A stretch of 64,000 nucleotides of DNA from Heliocidaris tuberculata (taxonomy: Eukaryota > Echinodermata > Echinoidea > Camarodonta > Echinometridae), in the NCBI GenBank assembly GCA_025618425.1, contig CM046845.1, positions 11,002,057 to 11,066,056 of the forward strand, read 5' to 3'. The translations under genes were made by a program, and so were the position numbers. Below are positions 12,501 to 21,709 of this stretch, piece by piece. Each line of letters starts with the position of its first letter. Position 1 is the first letter of the stretch. Under the pieces are notes generated by a model that did no database searches, had not been told where the DNA came from, and worked only from the letters and a program-made list of their open reading frames with translations.

Positions 12501-15500
12501 AGTATTGAACACTTTTGAAGATATTTTTGTAACAGAACCTCATTCTGTCATTTTTGTGGTAGCATATTAAAGGGCATTAAATTCTCTACAACATGACACC
12601 ACATTCGATGGGTTTCGTGATGATTTGTACAACAATTTTGGGCAGAAAATGTGATTTTTATCATTTTTTTTCAAAAATATGAATTGCTTCAAAATACATA
12701 TTTCTCCATATTTCAAAAGTCCATTTCACTAATGACTTCCAACTTTACAGAAAATCAACCATATATAGGGTCAATATCATATAAAAATTACAAGTTCATT
12801 GCTTATCTAACAAAAAAGTTATAGTACCCTAAAGTTTACACTTTGATATTTTCTAAAACAGAGAAATAAAGCCAAGGGCTGCCTTCAAGTCAGGTTCACT
12901 ATATATTTTTGTTCAAAATTTTTGGAGATTAGCAAAACTATACATTTTCGGAATCGAGCATGGATAAGCAAAATAATGATGTTGGCATTTGCACAAACAC
13001 CAGCTTGGTGGCCATTTTGGATTTTCAAAATGGCCGCCATAAAATACATAATTTGCCTTATCTCGGCTTCTTTTAAAGGTATAAACGTAATGAAATGGGC
13101 CAGTCCTACTATTTATGGGTGCAGAAAACAAATGGTGACATCTAGACATCTTCTTCTACCGCTTCCTCGCATATGGAGGCCATTTTGGATTTTCAAAATG
13201 GCATACGTGTAATAAGTTGCCTCACCTCTGCTTCTGGTCAACCTAGGAACTTAGCAAAAATATTCTAATCCTTTTCTTGGTCGACAAAACAATTGGTGAC
13301 ATATTTAGACTTCTAATCTTAATGCGTCATCGCACACGGCGGCCATTTTGTATTTTAAAAATGGCACACATATATATATATATATGTATATATATATGTA
13401 TATATATATATATATATATATACATATATATTCAAGTCAACCAATAGAAACTTAACAGAATATGCTGGTACTTTGTTTCCTGGGTCAGGAAAACGATTAG
13501 TGACATAATTAAACTTCCAATCTCAACGCTTCATTGGACATGGTGGCCATTTTGAATTTTCAAAGTGGCCGCCACAAATACATTTTTCCCCCTGCGTCGG
13601 CTTCTTTTCAACGTAGAAACTGAATGAAATATGCTAATCCTACGTTTCTTGGGTCGAGAAAAGAATCTGTGACATTACTAGACTTCTACTCCCAACGCTT
13701 CATCGCATATGGCGGCCATTTTGAATTTTCAAATTGGCCGCCATGAAATATTATATTGCCCTATCTCTGCTTCAAGGCAGCCTAGAAACATATTAGAATA
13801 TTCTAATACTATGTTTCCAGGGTCAGGAAAAACATTGGTGACGTCATTAGAGTTCCCATCTCAACGCTTCATGTGGCTTCCATCTTGGATTTTCAAAATG
13901 ACCGACATAAAATGCATATTTTGCCCTTTCTCTATGGTCAACCTAAAAACTACATGAAATATGATGCTTATGTTTCCTTGATAAGGGAAATATTTGGTGC
14001 TATCACAGACTTATAATCTTGATTCTTCCTTCACTTTAAAGCTCATGTACAGTATTGGTAGCAAAAAGGAAATTGGAAAGAAACATGTTAAGTATAGTCT
14101 CATGTTGTTCTCCTTGTATCAAAAGATGTCTGTAAGAGATCATTTGGTATTTCATCTATGATTTCTGGTGAATTTCAGTGTAAATATCTGTAAGGAATGC
14201 TTGATCACTGCCATAATGCTAGGACCTTTCCACCCCGACGGCTCCCCGCACAGCAATCTTGGGGCTTCGCATAGAGACAGCGTGTGTGCACTGTGTGTAG
14301 CTACTCATCATTGGTTTTACACGTGTGTTTACAGTGTATAGCACATGCTGCCTTTGTTGGGATTTTACGTGCCTGTCCCGGCACATAAATTAGTTTTTGC
14401 CTCTTATTTGTTTAATATTAAACTTTAGGAGGCGAAATCTTCACAGTGTCTTAGTATTGCTAGTATCTTGCTATTTATCAACAAAAATTGAAGAAATCTG
14501 ACGAACAGTTTTTGAGGGCTTACCAAAACTTTACATGACCTTTAAGCATTTGGGGCGCCAGGAGCCCTCAGACAAATTTCATTGCGTCTCTAAACTGAAA
14601 CTATGCCACGTTCTGGCTTTTGTCCTTGAAGTCTTGCACAGGAGCCCTCAGACAAATTTCATTTCGTCTCTAAACTGAAACTGTGCCACGTTCTGGCTTT
14701 TGTCCTTGAAGTCTTGCAGATATTTTGACACCAAATTTAGAAAAATTATACAGTCATGCCATATTTTGGTTTCTAATTTTCTTCTCTTCAGGCAAGAATT
14801 TATATATTTGTACAATTTGAATGAAAAACAGCAATTTGATTTTATTTCATTGTAGATCATTTGTAATTTCTTCTTCTTTTATTATCCCTTTTCTATCTGA
14901 ATATTGATTCAGAAAAAAGACCCTCTAATAACAGACATATAAAGCAAGATATATGGTTGAAAGACAATTTAATGCAAATGAATAAAGTCACTTTTAACGA
15001 CTTTTGTTTTTCAGTCTACGAACTTTCCCATCGACTATCATCACTGGTCAGTCCCCCCCCCCCCCCCCGATAACTACCCCTTGAATTAAATACCAAGTGC
15101 AGTTCTTTAGCTGTATTATTTTAACCTACTACTCAATTGTATTTTACAGTACAACAAATATTTATTACATACTTTACTTGGCCCAAAGACGTTTTAGGGC
15201 ACTCCAGTTAGGCTAATCTTTTACAATTGTATACATGTAGGATCACGCCATTACAGCACAGACAGCTCACAACCTTTAAAATGCTCATTCCCTACATGCC
15301 ATATTGTTTGTTTGTTTTTTTAAAACTTTATTTACTTTCAGTTCTGCTTTTTAAGGTAAATAGTAAAAGCTTAATAACATAAATAAGGAGAAATAAAGAT
15401 ATACAAATAGAATAAGAAATATTGCTTTTTAACCACTCTGTACAAAAACAGAGAAAAAATCTCGAAAGGTCACATTTTTTTTTTTGCTTTCAGTTCTTCT

Positions 15501-18500
15501 ATTTAAGGTAAATAGTAAAGCTTAAGTAAGACAATTTTTAAAAAATAAGATAAACAGTGGTAGCTAGAAATATTGTGTTAAATCACTTTTTACTCAAAAC
15601 GTCACCTAAGTTTAGAAGGATCTTTCGTGGCAAAAGATTTTTGCAATGTTGAAATGAAAGTCAAAATTTAGAGAGGCGTGAAATGCGCTGATTGAGACCA
15701 ACCAATGAACTTTATCTACAACTGAGCCATGGGAGGGGGGGGGGGGCTGACGCCTCTTGCCCGAATGTAAACTTTATTTTCAGCCCCTATCCCCTACCCC
15801 TCCCCACCTCGTAAGACTATGCTCGTTTTAATATTGAAAGTGCTTGGAAATGTTAAAGGGGAACCAATTTTGGGGGTCATCCAGACTTGGATTGATGGTA
15901 AAAACTGTTTGGTATCAATATGTCCTCCCTGTACAACTGAGGGGGGGGGGGGGGGGGTGCTGGCGCAAGTTTTGAACCCCACCACCAAGTATCTACTTGT
16001 TTTAGAGTGTAAATCTTGTCTATCACGTGAATACAGGTCCCATGTCATTTCACTGATGGCCTCAATTGCTTCCTTGTACCAATAATACTTGTAGGTATCG
16101 TTTTAAGTTAAATTTTAAAGGGAAAGGGGGTGGGGGGAGAAGGGTAAGGCATTGACAGATATTTTTCCAGTAACCATGAGATTTTAATGATTTGTTAAGG
16201 CTCATTGATTTTTTTACCATTATCCAAAGTACTTTATGAATATTACTTTGTACCAATTTGTTTCATTTTAAAAACAGAAAGGGGGAGGGGAAGGCATGGA
16301 CATGTAGGGGTGCAAGTTCTGTACCCTATAATCTAGTATATACGTGTGTTGGAGTGTGAATCGTGATTATCACTTAAAACCAAGTTTCCTCATATACATT
16401 ATTGGACAGTTAGCCTTTTTATTTCTTAACACATATCATCGGTTATTAGGCACAGTTGTATCATAGCAACGGGAACTAATAAACAATTGTATATATCACT
16501 AAAATATGATCGTACTGAATCATCTGACATCACACTTCCTATTAAAATATTCATCTGCATGACAATAGCATGTACTACCGAAATAATCCATTTCACGTCT
16601 CCCAATGTTACCATTGTCAGGGAGAAGGCAGCACTTAGTAACCACTTTTGTTATCGATTCTCTACTTTAGCTAATATCAAAGTGTCAACTTTAGAGCGCT
16701 ATAACTGTTTTGTTTTATAAGCAATGGACTTGTAATTTTTATATGATATTAACCGTACATATGGGCAGTTTTCTGAAAAGTTTGAATTAATTAGTGAAAA
16801 TAACTTTTGAAATAATGAGAAATAGGTATTTTGAAGGAATTCATATTTGTAAAAAAATATGTAAACAATCACATTCTTGGCCAAGAATTGTATCGCAAAT
16901 CATCACCAAACCCATTAAATGTGGTATCATGTTGTAGAAAATTTAATGCCCTTTAATATGATGATACATACAAGGTAAGATGAGGCTCTGTTAAAAAAAT
17001 ATCTTCTAATTTGTTCAGTGCGAGTTACACATAGCGGCCATTTTGAAAATCCAAAATGGCCGCTATGCCGGTTATTTGTGCAAATGCCAACATCAATTTT
17101 TGAATTTCCCATGTTCTAACGATTATAAAAATGTATAGTTTTGCTAATCTCCAAAAATTTTGAACGAAAGCCCATTTTCTTACATAGTGAACCAGACTAA
17201 TTCTTCATAACATTATATCATGTATGCCTTGAACTTTGAAGATCCTTAATGGATGCCACAGTAGTGTTTGCATTTCCTTCTTTCTTAAATGTCCTTGAGC
17301 TCTGGACCGCTGATCATCTTACTGATGCTTTTACTGTAGAAGTGGATGTCACGATAATGAATTGTCATTATTTTTATTGCTCGGATAATTTAGAAACTTA
17401 AAAGTTGACAGTCGGGCAAGACAAGTCATACCTCCCCCCCCCCCCCCCCCCCCCCTGCATGAAGAATTTTGCCGGAATAGTCGCTATATCCGTGATTCTA
17501 TAGATCTGTATTCATAATTGGATATGTTGTTAGTTTAGACCAAATTCACTTCCCATGCGGCACTGGCGTAGCCAGACTTGTTTAACGGGGGGGGGGGGGG
17601 CACCGATGGGAAGGGGTGACACACAATATCACAGCCACATACACACCCATCCACACACACACCTACACATCCACAAACAGGGATAGGGTTGGGGTTTTGG
17701 CCCCTATGTTCTGGAAGACCTTACTTTGCGAACAGGGGGGGGGGGCATGGTCCCCTTGTGCCCCCTGGCTACGCCTATGTTCCCATGTGTCACCTGTGTT
17801 TTACCATTTTATGAATTTTGCATGAAAATACATGTACTTCTAAACGGAATCACATTAATTTCATCTCGTAGGTTCCTCTGGCGTTTCCTTTCATCTACAT
17901 CATCTACTGTATATTTCTGACTTCGCTAGCTATTTATAACAATCCTCGCGTGCTCGGGCTGGTTCTAGCCATGATCGCCCCAGCCTTCCCGCTTCAGATC
18001 ATCCTCATCAGGTTCCAAAGACCCAGAAGATTTCTTAGATTAGTCGGTGAGTATGTTTGTTTGTTTGATTTGTTTTTGTTCTTTTTTGTTTGTTTGTTTG
18101 TTTGTTTGTTGTTTGTTGTTGTTTTGTGTTTTTTCTTTGTGTGTGTTTTTTTTTTTTTTTTGGGGGGGGGGGAATAGAAGTAATAAAATAACATCCATTT
18201 TCTTCCAGTCATTTTTATTCCACGTTTACAAAGTGTTCAAAAGATGTGTACAGAGTATTGTGAGTATATTTCAAAAGCATGGTGCTACGATACATTGAAG
18301 AAGGTGTAAGATTCCGTCCAAAGAGCTTGTATTGTGTACACCTGAAGAATTGCATAATAGGCATATAAAATATGTCGAAAAGATAAGGGAAGATGGAAAG
18401 GGAGAGAGAGAGAGATGGTAAGAAATCAAAGAGAGACTGAGAGCAAAGAGGAAGAAAGATAGACCATTTGGAAATGTGGGGATGTCTGACCAAATTGCTC

Positions 18501-18662
18501 ACAAGGTGGCTAAAAAGTTTTCAACAAGAAGAAAAAACATGATCATGGATTAGTGAGTATCTTTTGACTGTTCTCCCTACAGGACATGTTACCTGTTTTC
18601 TGCAGAAGCTGCTTTTGGTTACCAAACCCGATGATAGTAAGCAGCAAGACACGAAGCTTTAA
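3879..18662 (+). CDS. SLC7-family amino acid transporter (light subunit type), 10 exons, complete
   Basis: Joining ten exons by GT-AG signals and phase gives 550 residues plus stop. About 82 hydrophilic residues precede the first membrane helix. The family pattern follows: CYAELATCIPKSGGDFVY (136-153) after helix 2, FSGWQSLTFVTEEVKKPEKT in helix 6 and its loop, SSGREGQSPRLWSML in the helix 8 loop, YRIRYPDLDRPFKVP before helix 11, then a short cytoplasmic tail. These are hallmarks of heterodimeric APC-superfamily exchangers. Cys196 and Cys199 lie where light chains form the disulfide with an SLC3 heavy chain (inferred). The helix 1 signature usually written G-S/A/T-G-I-F reads SFGSLF (99-104), and SPKG reads SVRE, so transport may be altered. 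The start is the first ATG in frame and gives a plausible N-terminus. Substrate and exact paralogue are not assignable. Confidence 0.88.
4531..5467 (+). other. SLC7 gene 1, intron 1
   Basis: GTAAGT...TTGCAG. Holds (ATC/ATT) runs near 4815 and a C run near 4975. No other feature seen. Confidence 0.7.
5468..5593 (+). CDS. SLC7 gene 1, exon 2
   Basis: Acceptor CTTGCAG, donor GTACGT. 126 bases in phase 1 code helices 4-5: VFIMMHCRSSLLAAWFQV then TLTCIKLVSFAFIIVLGFIH. The CIKL segment matches the conserved (F/C)-x-K-L position of the family. Confidence 0.85.
5594..6662 (+). other. SLC7 gene 1, intron 2
   Basis: Holds a G run at about 5620-5636 and a possible retroelement tail of AAATAAAT-like units at about 6212-6240. 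There is a C run near 6388 and a short (CT)n tract just before the acceptor TAAACAG that serves as polypyrimidine tract. Confidence 0.6.
6663..6769 (+). CDS. SLC7 gene 1, exon 3
   Basis: 107 bases coding HTTNLSDNLWYPLP, then helix 6 up to FSGWQ. Donor GTCTCG is weaker than its neighbours. NLS (Asn-x-Ser) is a possible glycosylation site if the loop is extracellular. Confidence 0.8.
7506..7546 (+). CDS. SLC7 gene 1, exon 4 (41-base small exon)
   Basis: Acceptor CCAGGCAG, donor GTAAGT. Codes SLTFVTEEVKKPEK, the family's V-T-E-E loop after helix 6. Phase 0 in and 2 out, which joins exons 3 and 5 exactly. Confidence 0.82.
7622..7768. mobile_element. ~147-bp hairpin element, GGGCCCCGTTTCAT family, copy 1
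   Basis: Left end GGGCCCCGTTTCATAAAACT and right end GTTTTATGAAACGGGGC are complementary. Inside are CATCCAATCAGATTC and a second inverted pair (TTGTTATCAATAAC / GTTATTGATGAA). Same family as the copies at 10780, 28023, 31947, 60104 and 62076. Confidence 0.85.
8056..8258. mobile_element. Near-perfect 203-bp palindrome
   Basis: Arms of about 92 bases (GAAAGGAAATGAGAGAATAA at left, complement at right) surround a loop of ~20 bases. They share GGGAGGACAGCTCTGGGGAA read in opposite senses. Both arms keep the same open peptide KGRTALGNFDLSYATIIL, a by-product of the symmetry. Confidence 0.85.
8441..8947. mobile_element. TTAA-flanked MITE, ~507 bp
   Basis: Begins TTAAAGGGAAAGTTCACCCT and ends GGGTGAACTTCCCCTTTAA. 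The inverted arms run ~130 bp, including AAGATTACTTGAGTTT and its complement. The interior contains GTGACGTCAC twice. The TTAA ends suggest piggyBac-type mobilisation (inference). Confidence 0.8.
9274..9397 (+). CDS. SLC7 gene 1, exon 5
   Basis: Acceptor CTACCCCTAG, donor GTAAGT. 124 bases code TIPYVTSFSILIAIGFCMAL, then NLAYATLLTPQELLSKQP, which are helix 7 and the loop that in the family reads NVAYF-x-x-L-S-P-x-E-L. Confidence 0.85.
9398..10025 (+). other. SLC7 gene 1, intron 5
   Basis: Begins GTAAGT and ends TTGTCAG. Contains (GA)n followed by G runs at about 9460-9530 and a C run near 9668. Confidence 0.7.
10026..10129 (+). CDS. SLC7 gene 1, exon 6
   Basis: Codes LIGHKVLGSWSRLVHLPILV, then CALSDINIIILVIS, helix 8. 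Ends in phase 2 (AG), completed to Arg by exon 7. Donor GTAAAA. Confidence 0.82.
10589..10685 (+). CDS. SLC7 gene 1, exon 7
   Basis: Acceptor TTATATAG, donor GTAAGT. Codes MFFSSGREGQSPRLWSMLSL, then RHNTPSPAILIM. This is the conserved REGH-like loop (here REGQ), with TP-x-P before helix 9. Confidence 0.87.
10780..10928. mobile_element. Hairpin element, GGGCCCCGTTTCAT family, copy 2
   Basis: GGGCCCCGTTGCATAAAACT at left and TTTTATGGAACGGGGCCC at right are complementary. CAGCCAATCAAATTC is present inside. It lies in intron 7. Confidence 0.85.
11079..11195 (-). mobile_element. Possible 3' tail of an L2/CR1-like element
   Basis: (ATA/ATG)n, then ACATTGATATAGCGCATTG, then a GCGCTTTACAATGATAATTATT block. 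Many animal L2/CR1 elements end in a G-x-GCTATATAA block plus (ATT)n, and this is the reverse-strand look. Short and low support. Confidence 0.35.
11264..11410 (+). CDS. SLC7 gene 1, exon 8
   Basis: Acceptor TTTTTCAG, donor GTAATC. 147 bases, phase 0 at both ends, code helices 9-10, LPIALLLLLVDITPILSTLG, and YRIRYPDLDRPFK, the family motif before helix 11. Confidence 0.87.
11785..12225. mobile_element. Foldback element with ~180-bp inverted arms
   Basis: AGACCCAACTCCGGAAAACC near 11790 recurs inverted as GGTTTTCCGGAGTTGGGTCT near 12190. Further matches follow, such as GTATATACTCC and GCCCTCATCGTTCA. The centre near 11980-12020 is AT-rich. It lies in intron 8. Confidence 0.75.
12891..13900. 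repeat. Tandem array of ~165-bp units built around a GGCCATTTTG palindrome
   Basis: The near-palindrome GGCCATTTTGGATTTTCAAA-x-GGCC recurs near 13008, 13178, 13341, 13542, 13711 and 13873. The spacing is about 163-170 bases (201 where a TA microsatellite at 13371-13430 is inserted). Units also share GGTGACAT, AACGCTTCAT-x-GCA and TTTGCC-x-TATCTCTGCTTC. A further copy of the element's terminal sequence (GGTTCACTATATATTTTTG) opens the array. Confidence 0.8.
14560..14719. repeat. 80-bp tandem duplication
   Basis: Two copies starting AGGAGCCCTCAGACAAATTT differ at only a few positions. The junction is exact at 14639/14640, which suggests a recent duplication. Confidence 0.9.
14720..16860. other. 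Interior of the large intron 8 element
   Basis: Non-coding. Holds a direct duplication of CAGTTCT-x-CT-x-TTTAAGGTAAATAGTAAA at about 15340 and 15490. A weaker duplicated block at ~15950-16030 and ~16300-16370 is marked by TTGGAGTGTGAATC-like text. C or G runs occur at ~15053, 15736 and 15943. Confidence 0.55.
17558..17779. mobile_element. Short hAT-type MITE, 222 bp
   Basis: Flanked by TTCCCATG at 17550-17557 and 17780-17787, an exact 8-bp target duplication. Ends CGGCACTGGCGTAGCCAG and CTGGCTACGCCTATG are inverted repeats. The inside is G-rich with CACA repeats. Confidence 0.75.
17872..18046 (+). CDS. SLC7 gene 1, exon 9
   Basis: Acceptor CTCGTAG, donor GTGAGT. Codes VPLAFPFIYIIYCIFLTSLA, YNNPRVLGLVLAMIAPAFPL and RFQRPRRFLRLV: helices 11-12 and the start of the basic C-tail. 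Ends in phase 1. Confidence 0.87.
18047..18582 (+). other. SLC7 gene 1, intron 9
   Basis: Begins with T/G-rich (TTTG)n and T/G homopolymers to ~18170. The rest is purine-rich unique DNA. Confidence 0.7.
18583..18662 (+). CDS. SLC7 gene 1, terminal exon 10
   Basis: Acceptor CTCCCTACAG. Codes GHVTCFLQKLLLVTK, then PDDSKQQDTKL and TAA. The FLQKLLLV block resembles the L-Q-x-x-L-x-V-x-P segment near the end of xCT-like proteins. A candidate AATAAA lies at about 18924. Confidence 0.82.
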
Positions 18663-18728
18663 TCGGAGAAAAGAACAGGGTGATGCCTTTCTATAATATA
18701 GGAAACGTCCAAAATAACACCCAAGCCA

Positions 18729-18810
18729 TGACATGCTACCTGAATGTTTCCTCCAGAAGCTTCTGTCTTCTGGTTGCCGAATCTGGTGGCATCGAGCAAA
18801 TACAGACGAG
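18729..18810 (+). pseudogene. Degenerate duplicate of the terminal SLC7 exon
   Basis: GACATGCTACCTG...TTTCCTCCAGAAGCTTCTG parallels GACATGTTACCTG...TTTTCTGCAGAAGCTGCT of exon 10, about 145 bases downstream. Similarity is roughly 70% by eye with small indels. No acceptor AG precedes it, so it is probably not used. Confidence 0.5.
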
Positions 18811-20206
18811 AGTTTTGGAGTGGGAGTGACCTGTGCTATATTGTTACACCACTTCCTAAACATATTAGATGTTTATCATGTTTATGGTGATCTAAAATGT
18901 TCTAGATGTAAACTGTGTATTAAAATAAAACCTTAGCCAAAGTTAAGTCAGTTATCAGAAAAGTCAATATTAACGTGTAAAAGAGAAATATTGTGCATAC
19001 ATGTATTTACATATACAAGGGAATTTAGATTTGCCACTAGTCTATTCAAACTGGACGAATGGATGCTAAACTCGCATTAATTGGACGGCTGCTTTTCACA
19101 ACAGCTCACAATGCACACATGGCGAAGAAAAATATGTTCATATTGGCATCCTGATTTTTATGTTGATTTTTTTTTAGGGGGCGGGGACATCCCAGTTGAC
19201 CAATTTTTCACCAGACCAGAGGTCCCCGAGACCAAATGTTTGGTCTTCCATGCCCTTTGACAACAGTTACTTTGTGGCAGGTCCACATGACCAAAGGCGT
19301 TCGTGACCATTTTTTTTCTTCATCCTTCTGACAACTACTTGGAAGGTTCATGAGACTGAATATCCACTAGAGCGAAGCCTCAGAGGGCTGAAATATTAGG
19401 TCTCGTGGACTTCCGGTCTTGCTGCCTGGCTACAGCCAATGAGTCTCACAGCTTGAACGATAGCCAGCATACGACACCAACATGTTGGTATCACGGGAAT
19501 TCTGAAAACTTTTTTGACGGTTCACGAATCAGACGTTGTCAGCCTCGTGATATGTTGGTCTCTTGGACCTTCGGTCTCTTGGGCTGTTGGTCTCGTCGGC
19601 TGTCGGTTTACTGGGATGCCCCGGCCCTTGTGGATCTGATATTTCATCCTGACCGGGATTTCAAAAAAGACGGCAAAAGTGAAAGTAATACGGTCTATTC
19701 ATACTTGCATTTTCATCAGCAATAAAGATTATGAAGTAATTCATATCAATTTTGTTCCATCGTTTCATTATTGTAATGTGTCATTTATTCTTTGCATTTA
19801 TCAGATTTAAAATGTACCTTTATTTATACACAAAAACATACAAACAAACAGTTAAGGTCATGTGAATCTGCAATGTAAGATGTACTGGGTTGAAAGGTGT
19901 CGTACATGAATGTAGGTATGTATACTTCTATGCTTTGGGTCAATTTATACCCAAATTAAGTGATGAATAATTTGTCCAATAAAATTTGTGTACGGAAATT
20001 TTTTTAAGTTTCTAAATTTGGCAGAAAATGTTAGTTTGCCAAACAATGAGGGCGCTTATTTTCTCATAGTAGAGAGTTCTAGGCTCTGGTCGAATTATGA
20101 GGAATTTCTTTTTCTGTCCCTCATGCTGCAATGCTTACTTGAGGAGTACACATCTTCTTCTTGCCTGCAAACTTCAAGCTAAAACTTCAAGCCAATATTC
20201 TCCCCG
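18811..20206. other. Convergent intergenic region between two SLC7 genes
   Basis: 3' flank of both genes. Around 19190-19620 are imperfect 15-base repeats of the kind GGTCTC-T/G-TGG-G/A-C. TTTATT near 19819 could be the poly(A) signal of the minus-strand gene. No open frame of note. Confidence 0.5.
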
Positions 20207-21709
20207 TTACTTATCTTTACATTCTTCCGGTGCAATGAAAAGGACTTTCTGCAGCAAGAATGTGGTCTTTCTTATCACATCCGTCATCAATCTGATTCGG
20301 GGATTTAGTCGGACCATGACGAGATAGACCGGAATTCCACTTAATGTGATGGCCATGGAAATGAGCGAATCGGATGGCGCACTGAAGAAGCCAAAGGCGA
20401 TGAGAGACATACAAACTATGACGAAGATGATGGGGATAATGATGTTGACTTTGAAAGGTCTTGGACGGTTTGGTTCTTTGTATCTCATATACAACAAACC
20501 AATGGCTGCCGTTCCAAAGAACAGAAAACTAACTATGCCAAACAAGTTGATTAGGGTGAAGATATTGTCCACAAAGCAGAAGGCCGCCATCAGCACTGAT
20601 GACATGATGACACTGGGGAGAGGGGTTTTGTGACGAATTCCAATCATTGCGAATAGTTTTGGAAGGTGTCCTTCCCTTGCGCCTGCAAAGAATTTTCTAG
20701 AATTAACCAGGACGGACCCGTTGAGTGATCCAAAGCAGGACAAAGCCACAGAAACAGGGATAATAACAGCGAATCTTCCAAGGACCTGGTCGGCGTAATT
20801 AAAGGCTACGGCGTTGGATATTAGTAGCTCTGATGGGGACAGGACGGTGAAGTAGGCAACATTAGCCAATGTGTTGACAAGGCCCACTGTCAATATAGAG
20901 AGCACTATAGCGATTGGGAGGTTCTTCAAAGGGTTTTTTAGTTCTTCCGTCACAGTATTGAGACATTGCCAGCCGGCAAAAGAAAACAGGCCTGAATACA
21001 TCGCTGCTCCTAGCCCGCTGATGTCAGTCGAGTCAAAAGGGTCTTTGAAATGTTCAATGTGTCCTTTCCCGATGTTGACGAAGCCGCTGATTATTATAAT
21101 ACCTATTGCAAGTAGTTTACAGATGGACAAGATGTTTTGAACAAAAGAAGAAAATCTTACGCTCCAACTGTTGATAAACATCGTGATCATGGCACAAAAC
21201 ACGGCCAAGAGCTTCACTGCAATCTTTGGAGGTGGACAGTCTGGATCAGGGTAGAAGGGTTCCAAACAGTAGGTGGAAAACAGCAAAGCTGTGACAGCAT
21301 TTACAGCTGCTGCTGCAACAACAGATTCAGCCCATAAGTTGAGGAAACCAACAAAGTCACCAAAGATTACCCGAATGTAAGTGTATGTCCCTCCCGATGC
21401 AGGGATCATTGTGCCCAACTCAGCGTAGCACAGCGCACCAAGTAGCGACATGATTCCTGCAGCCACCCATACACACAGGGTAGCCCCGACGCTCTCTACA
21501 CCAGCAAATACACCTTTTGGTGAGATAAAGATCCCGGTTCCGACCATGATACCGACGTTGATCATGACGCCATCAAAGAGACTAAGACTTCGTTTGAGTT
21601 TGACAGTCCCGTCATTGTCCTCCTGATCGGAATCCACGTCATTGTCGACTTCCTTGTCAAGAGTTTCATCTCTTGTTTCTACGAAGTCGAATGCCCCGCT
21701 AGGCTCCAT
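20207..21709 (-). CDS. Single-exon SLC7 amino acid transporter, xCT-like, intact
   Basis: 500 codons uninterrupted from ATG at 21709. An acidic N-tail (~1-38) leads to helix 1 with the intact signature VGTGIFISPKG (56-66). ALCYAELGTMIPASGG (92-107), AGWQCLNTVTEELKNP (245-260), LANVAYFTVLSPSELL (281-296), VALSCFGSLNGSV (321-333), AGAREGHLPKL (342-352), RPRPFKV (415-421) and the end IAPEECKDK follow. Order, length (human xCT is 501) and LSNAVA-like loop favour the SLC7A11/heterodimeric light-chain branch. Cys158 in PDPDCPPPK fits the heavy-chain disulfide site. The usual I-R-P-x in helix 3 reads VVAAAA (130-135), so the xCT arginine is absent and substrate may differ. The lack of introns beside a ten-exon relative suggests retroposition, but no poly(A) tract or target duplication is visible. 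Confidence 0.9.
   Translation of the reverse strand: MEPSGAFDFVETRDETLDKEVDNDVDSDQEDNDGTVKLKRSLSLFDGVMINVGIMVGTGIFISPKGVFAGVESVGATLCVWVAAGIMSLLGALCYAELGTMIPASGGTYTYIRVIFGDFVGFLNLWAESVVAAAAVNAVTALLFSTYCLEPFYPDPDCPPPKIAVKLLAVFCAMITMFINSWSVRFSSFVQNILSICKLLAIGIIIISGFVNIGKGHIEHFKDPFDSTDISGLGAAMYSGLFSFAGWQCLNTVTEELKNPLKNLPIAIVLSILTVGLVNTLANVAYFTVLSPSELLISNAVAFNYADQVLGRFAVIIPVSVALSCFGSLNGSVLVNSRKFFAGAREGHLPKLFAMIGIRHKTPLPSVIMSSVLMAAFCFVDNIFTLINLFGIVSFLFFGTAAIGLLYMRYKEPNRPRPFKVNIIIPIIFVIVCMSLIAFGFFSAPSDSLISMAITLSGIPVYLVMVRLNPRIRLMTDVIRKTTFLLQKVLFIAPEECKDK

Larger units (their letters stand above)
12333..17200. mobile_element. Large (~4.9 kb) terminal-inverted-repeat element in intron 8
   Basis: The left end starts TTAGTCAGGTTCACTATGT and the right end is ACATAGTGAACCAGACTAA. 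Homology of the arms continues for roughly 330 bases: GGAGATTAGCAAAACTATAC, GGCATTTGCACAAA, AAAATGGCCGC, AAAGGGCATTAAAT and TGGGTTT-x-GTGATGATTTG are each matched inverted at 16880-17160. The interior has a tandem array and no transposase-sized open frame, so it is non-autonomous. The target duplication is not clear. Confidence 0.75.

Noticed and set aside
12913..13957. Frames coding FWIFKMA-type peptides
   Set aside because: They arise from the repeated GGCCATTTTGGATTTTCAAA palindrome, which is open on both strands.
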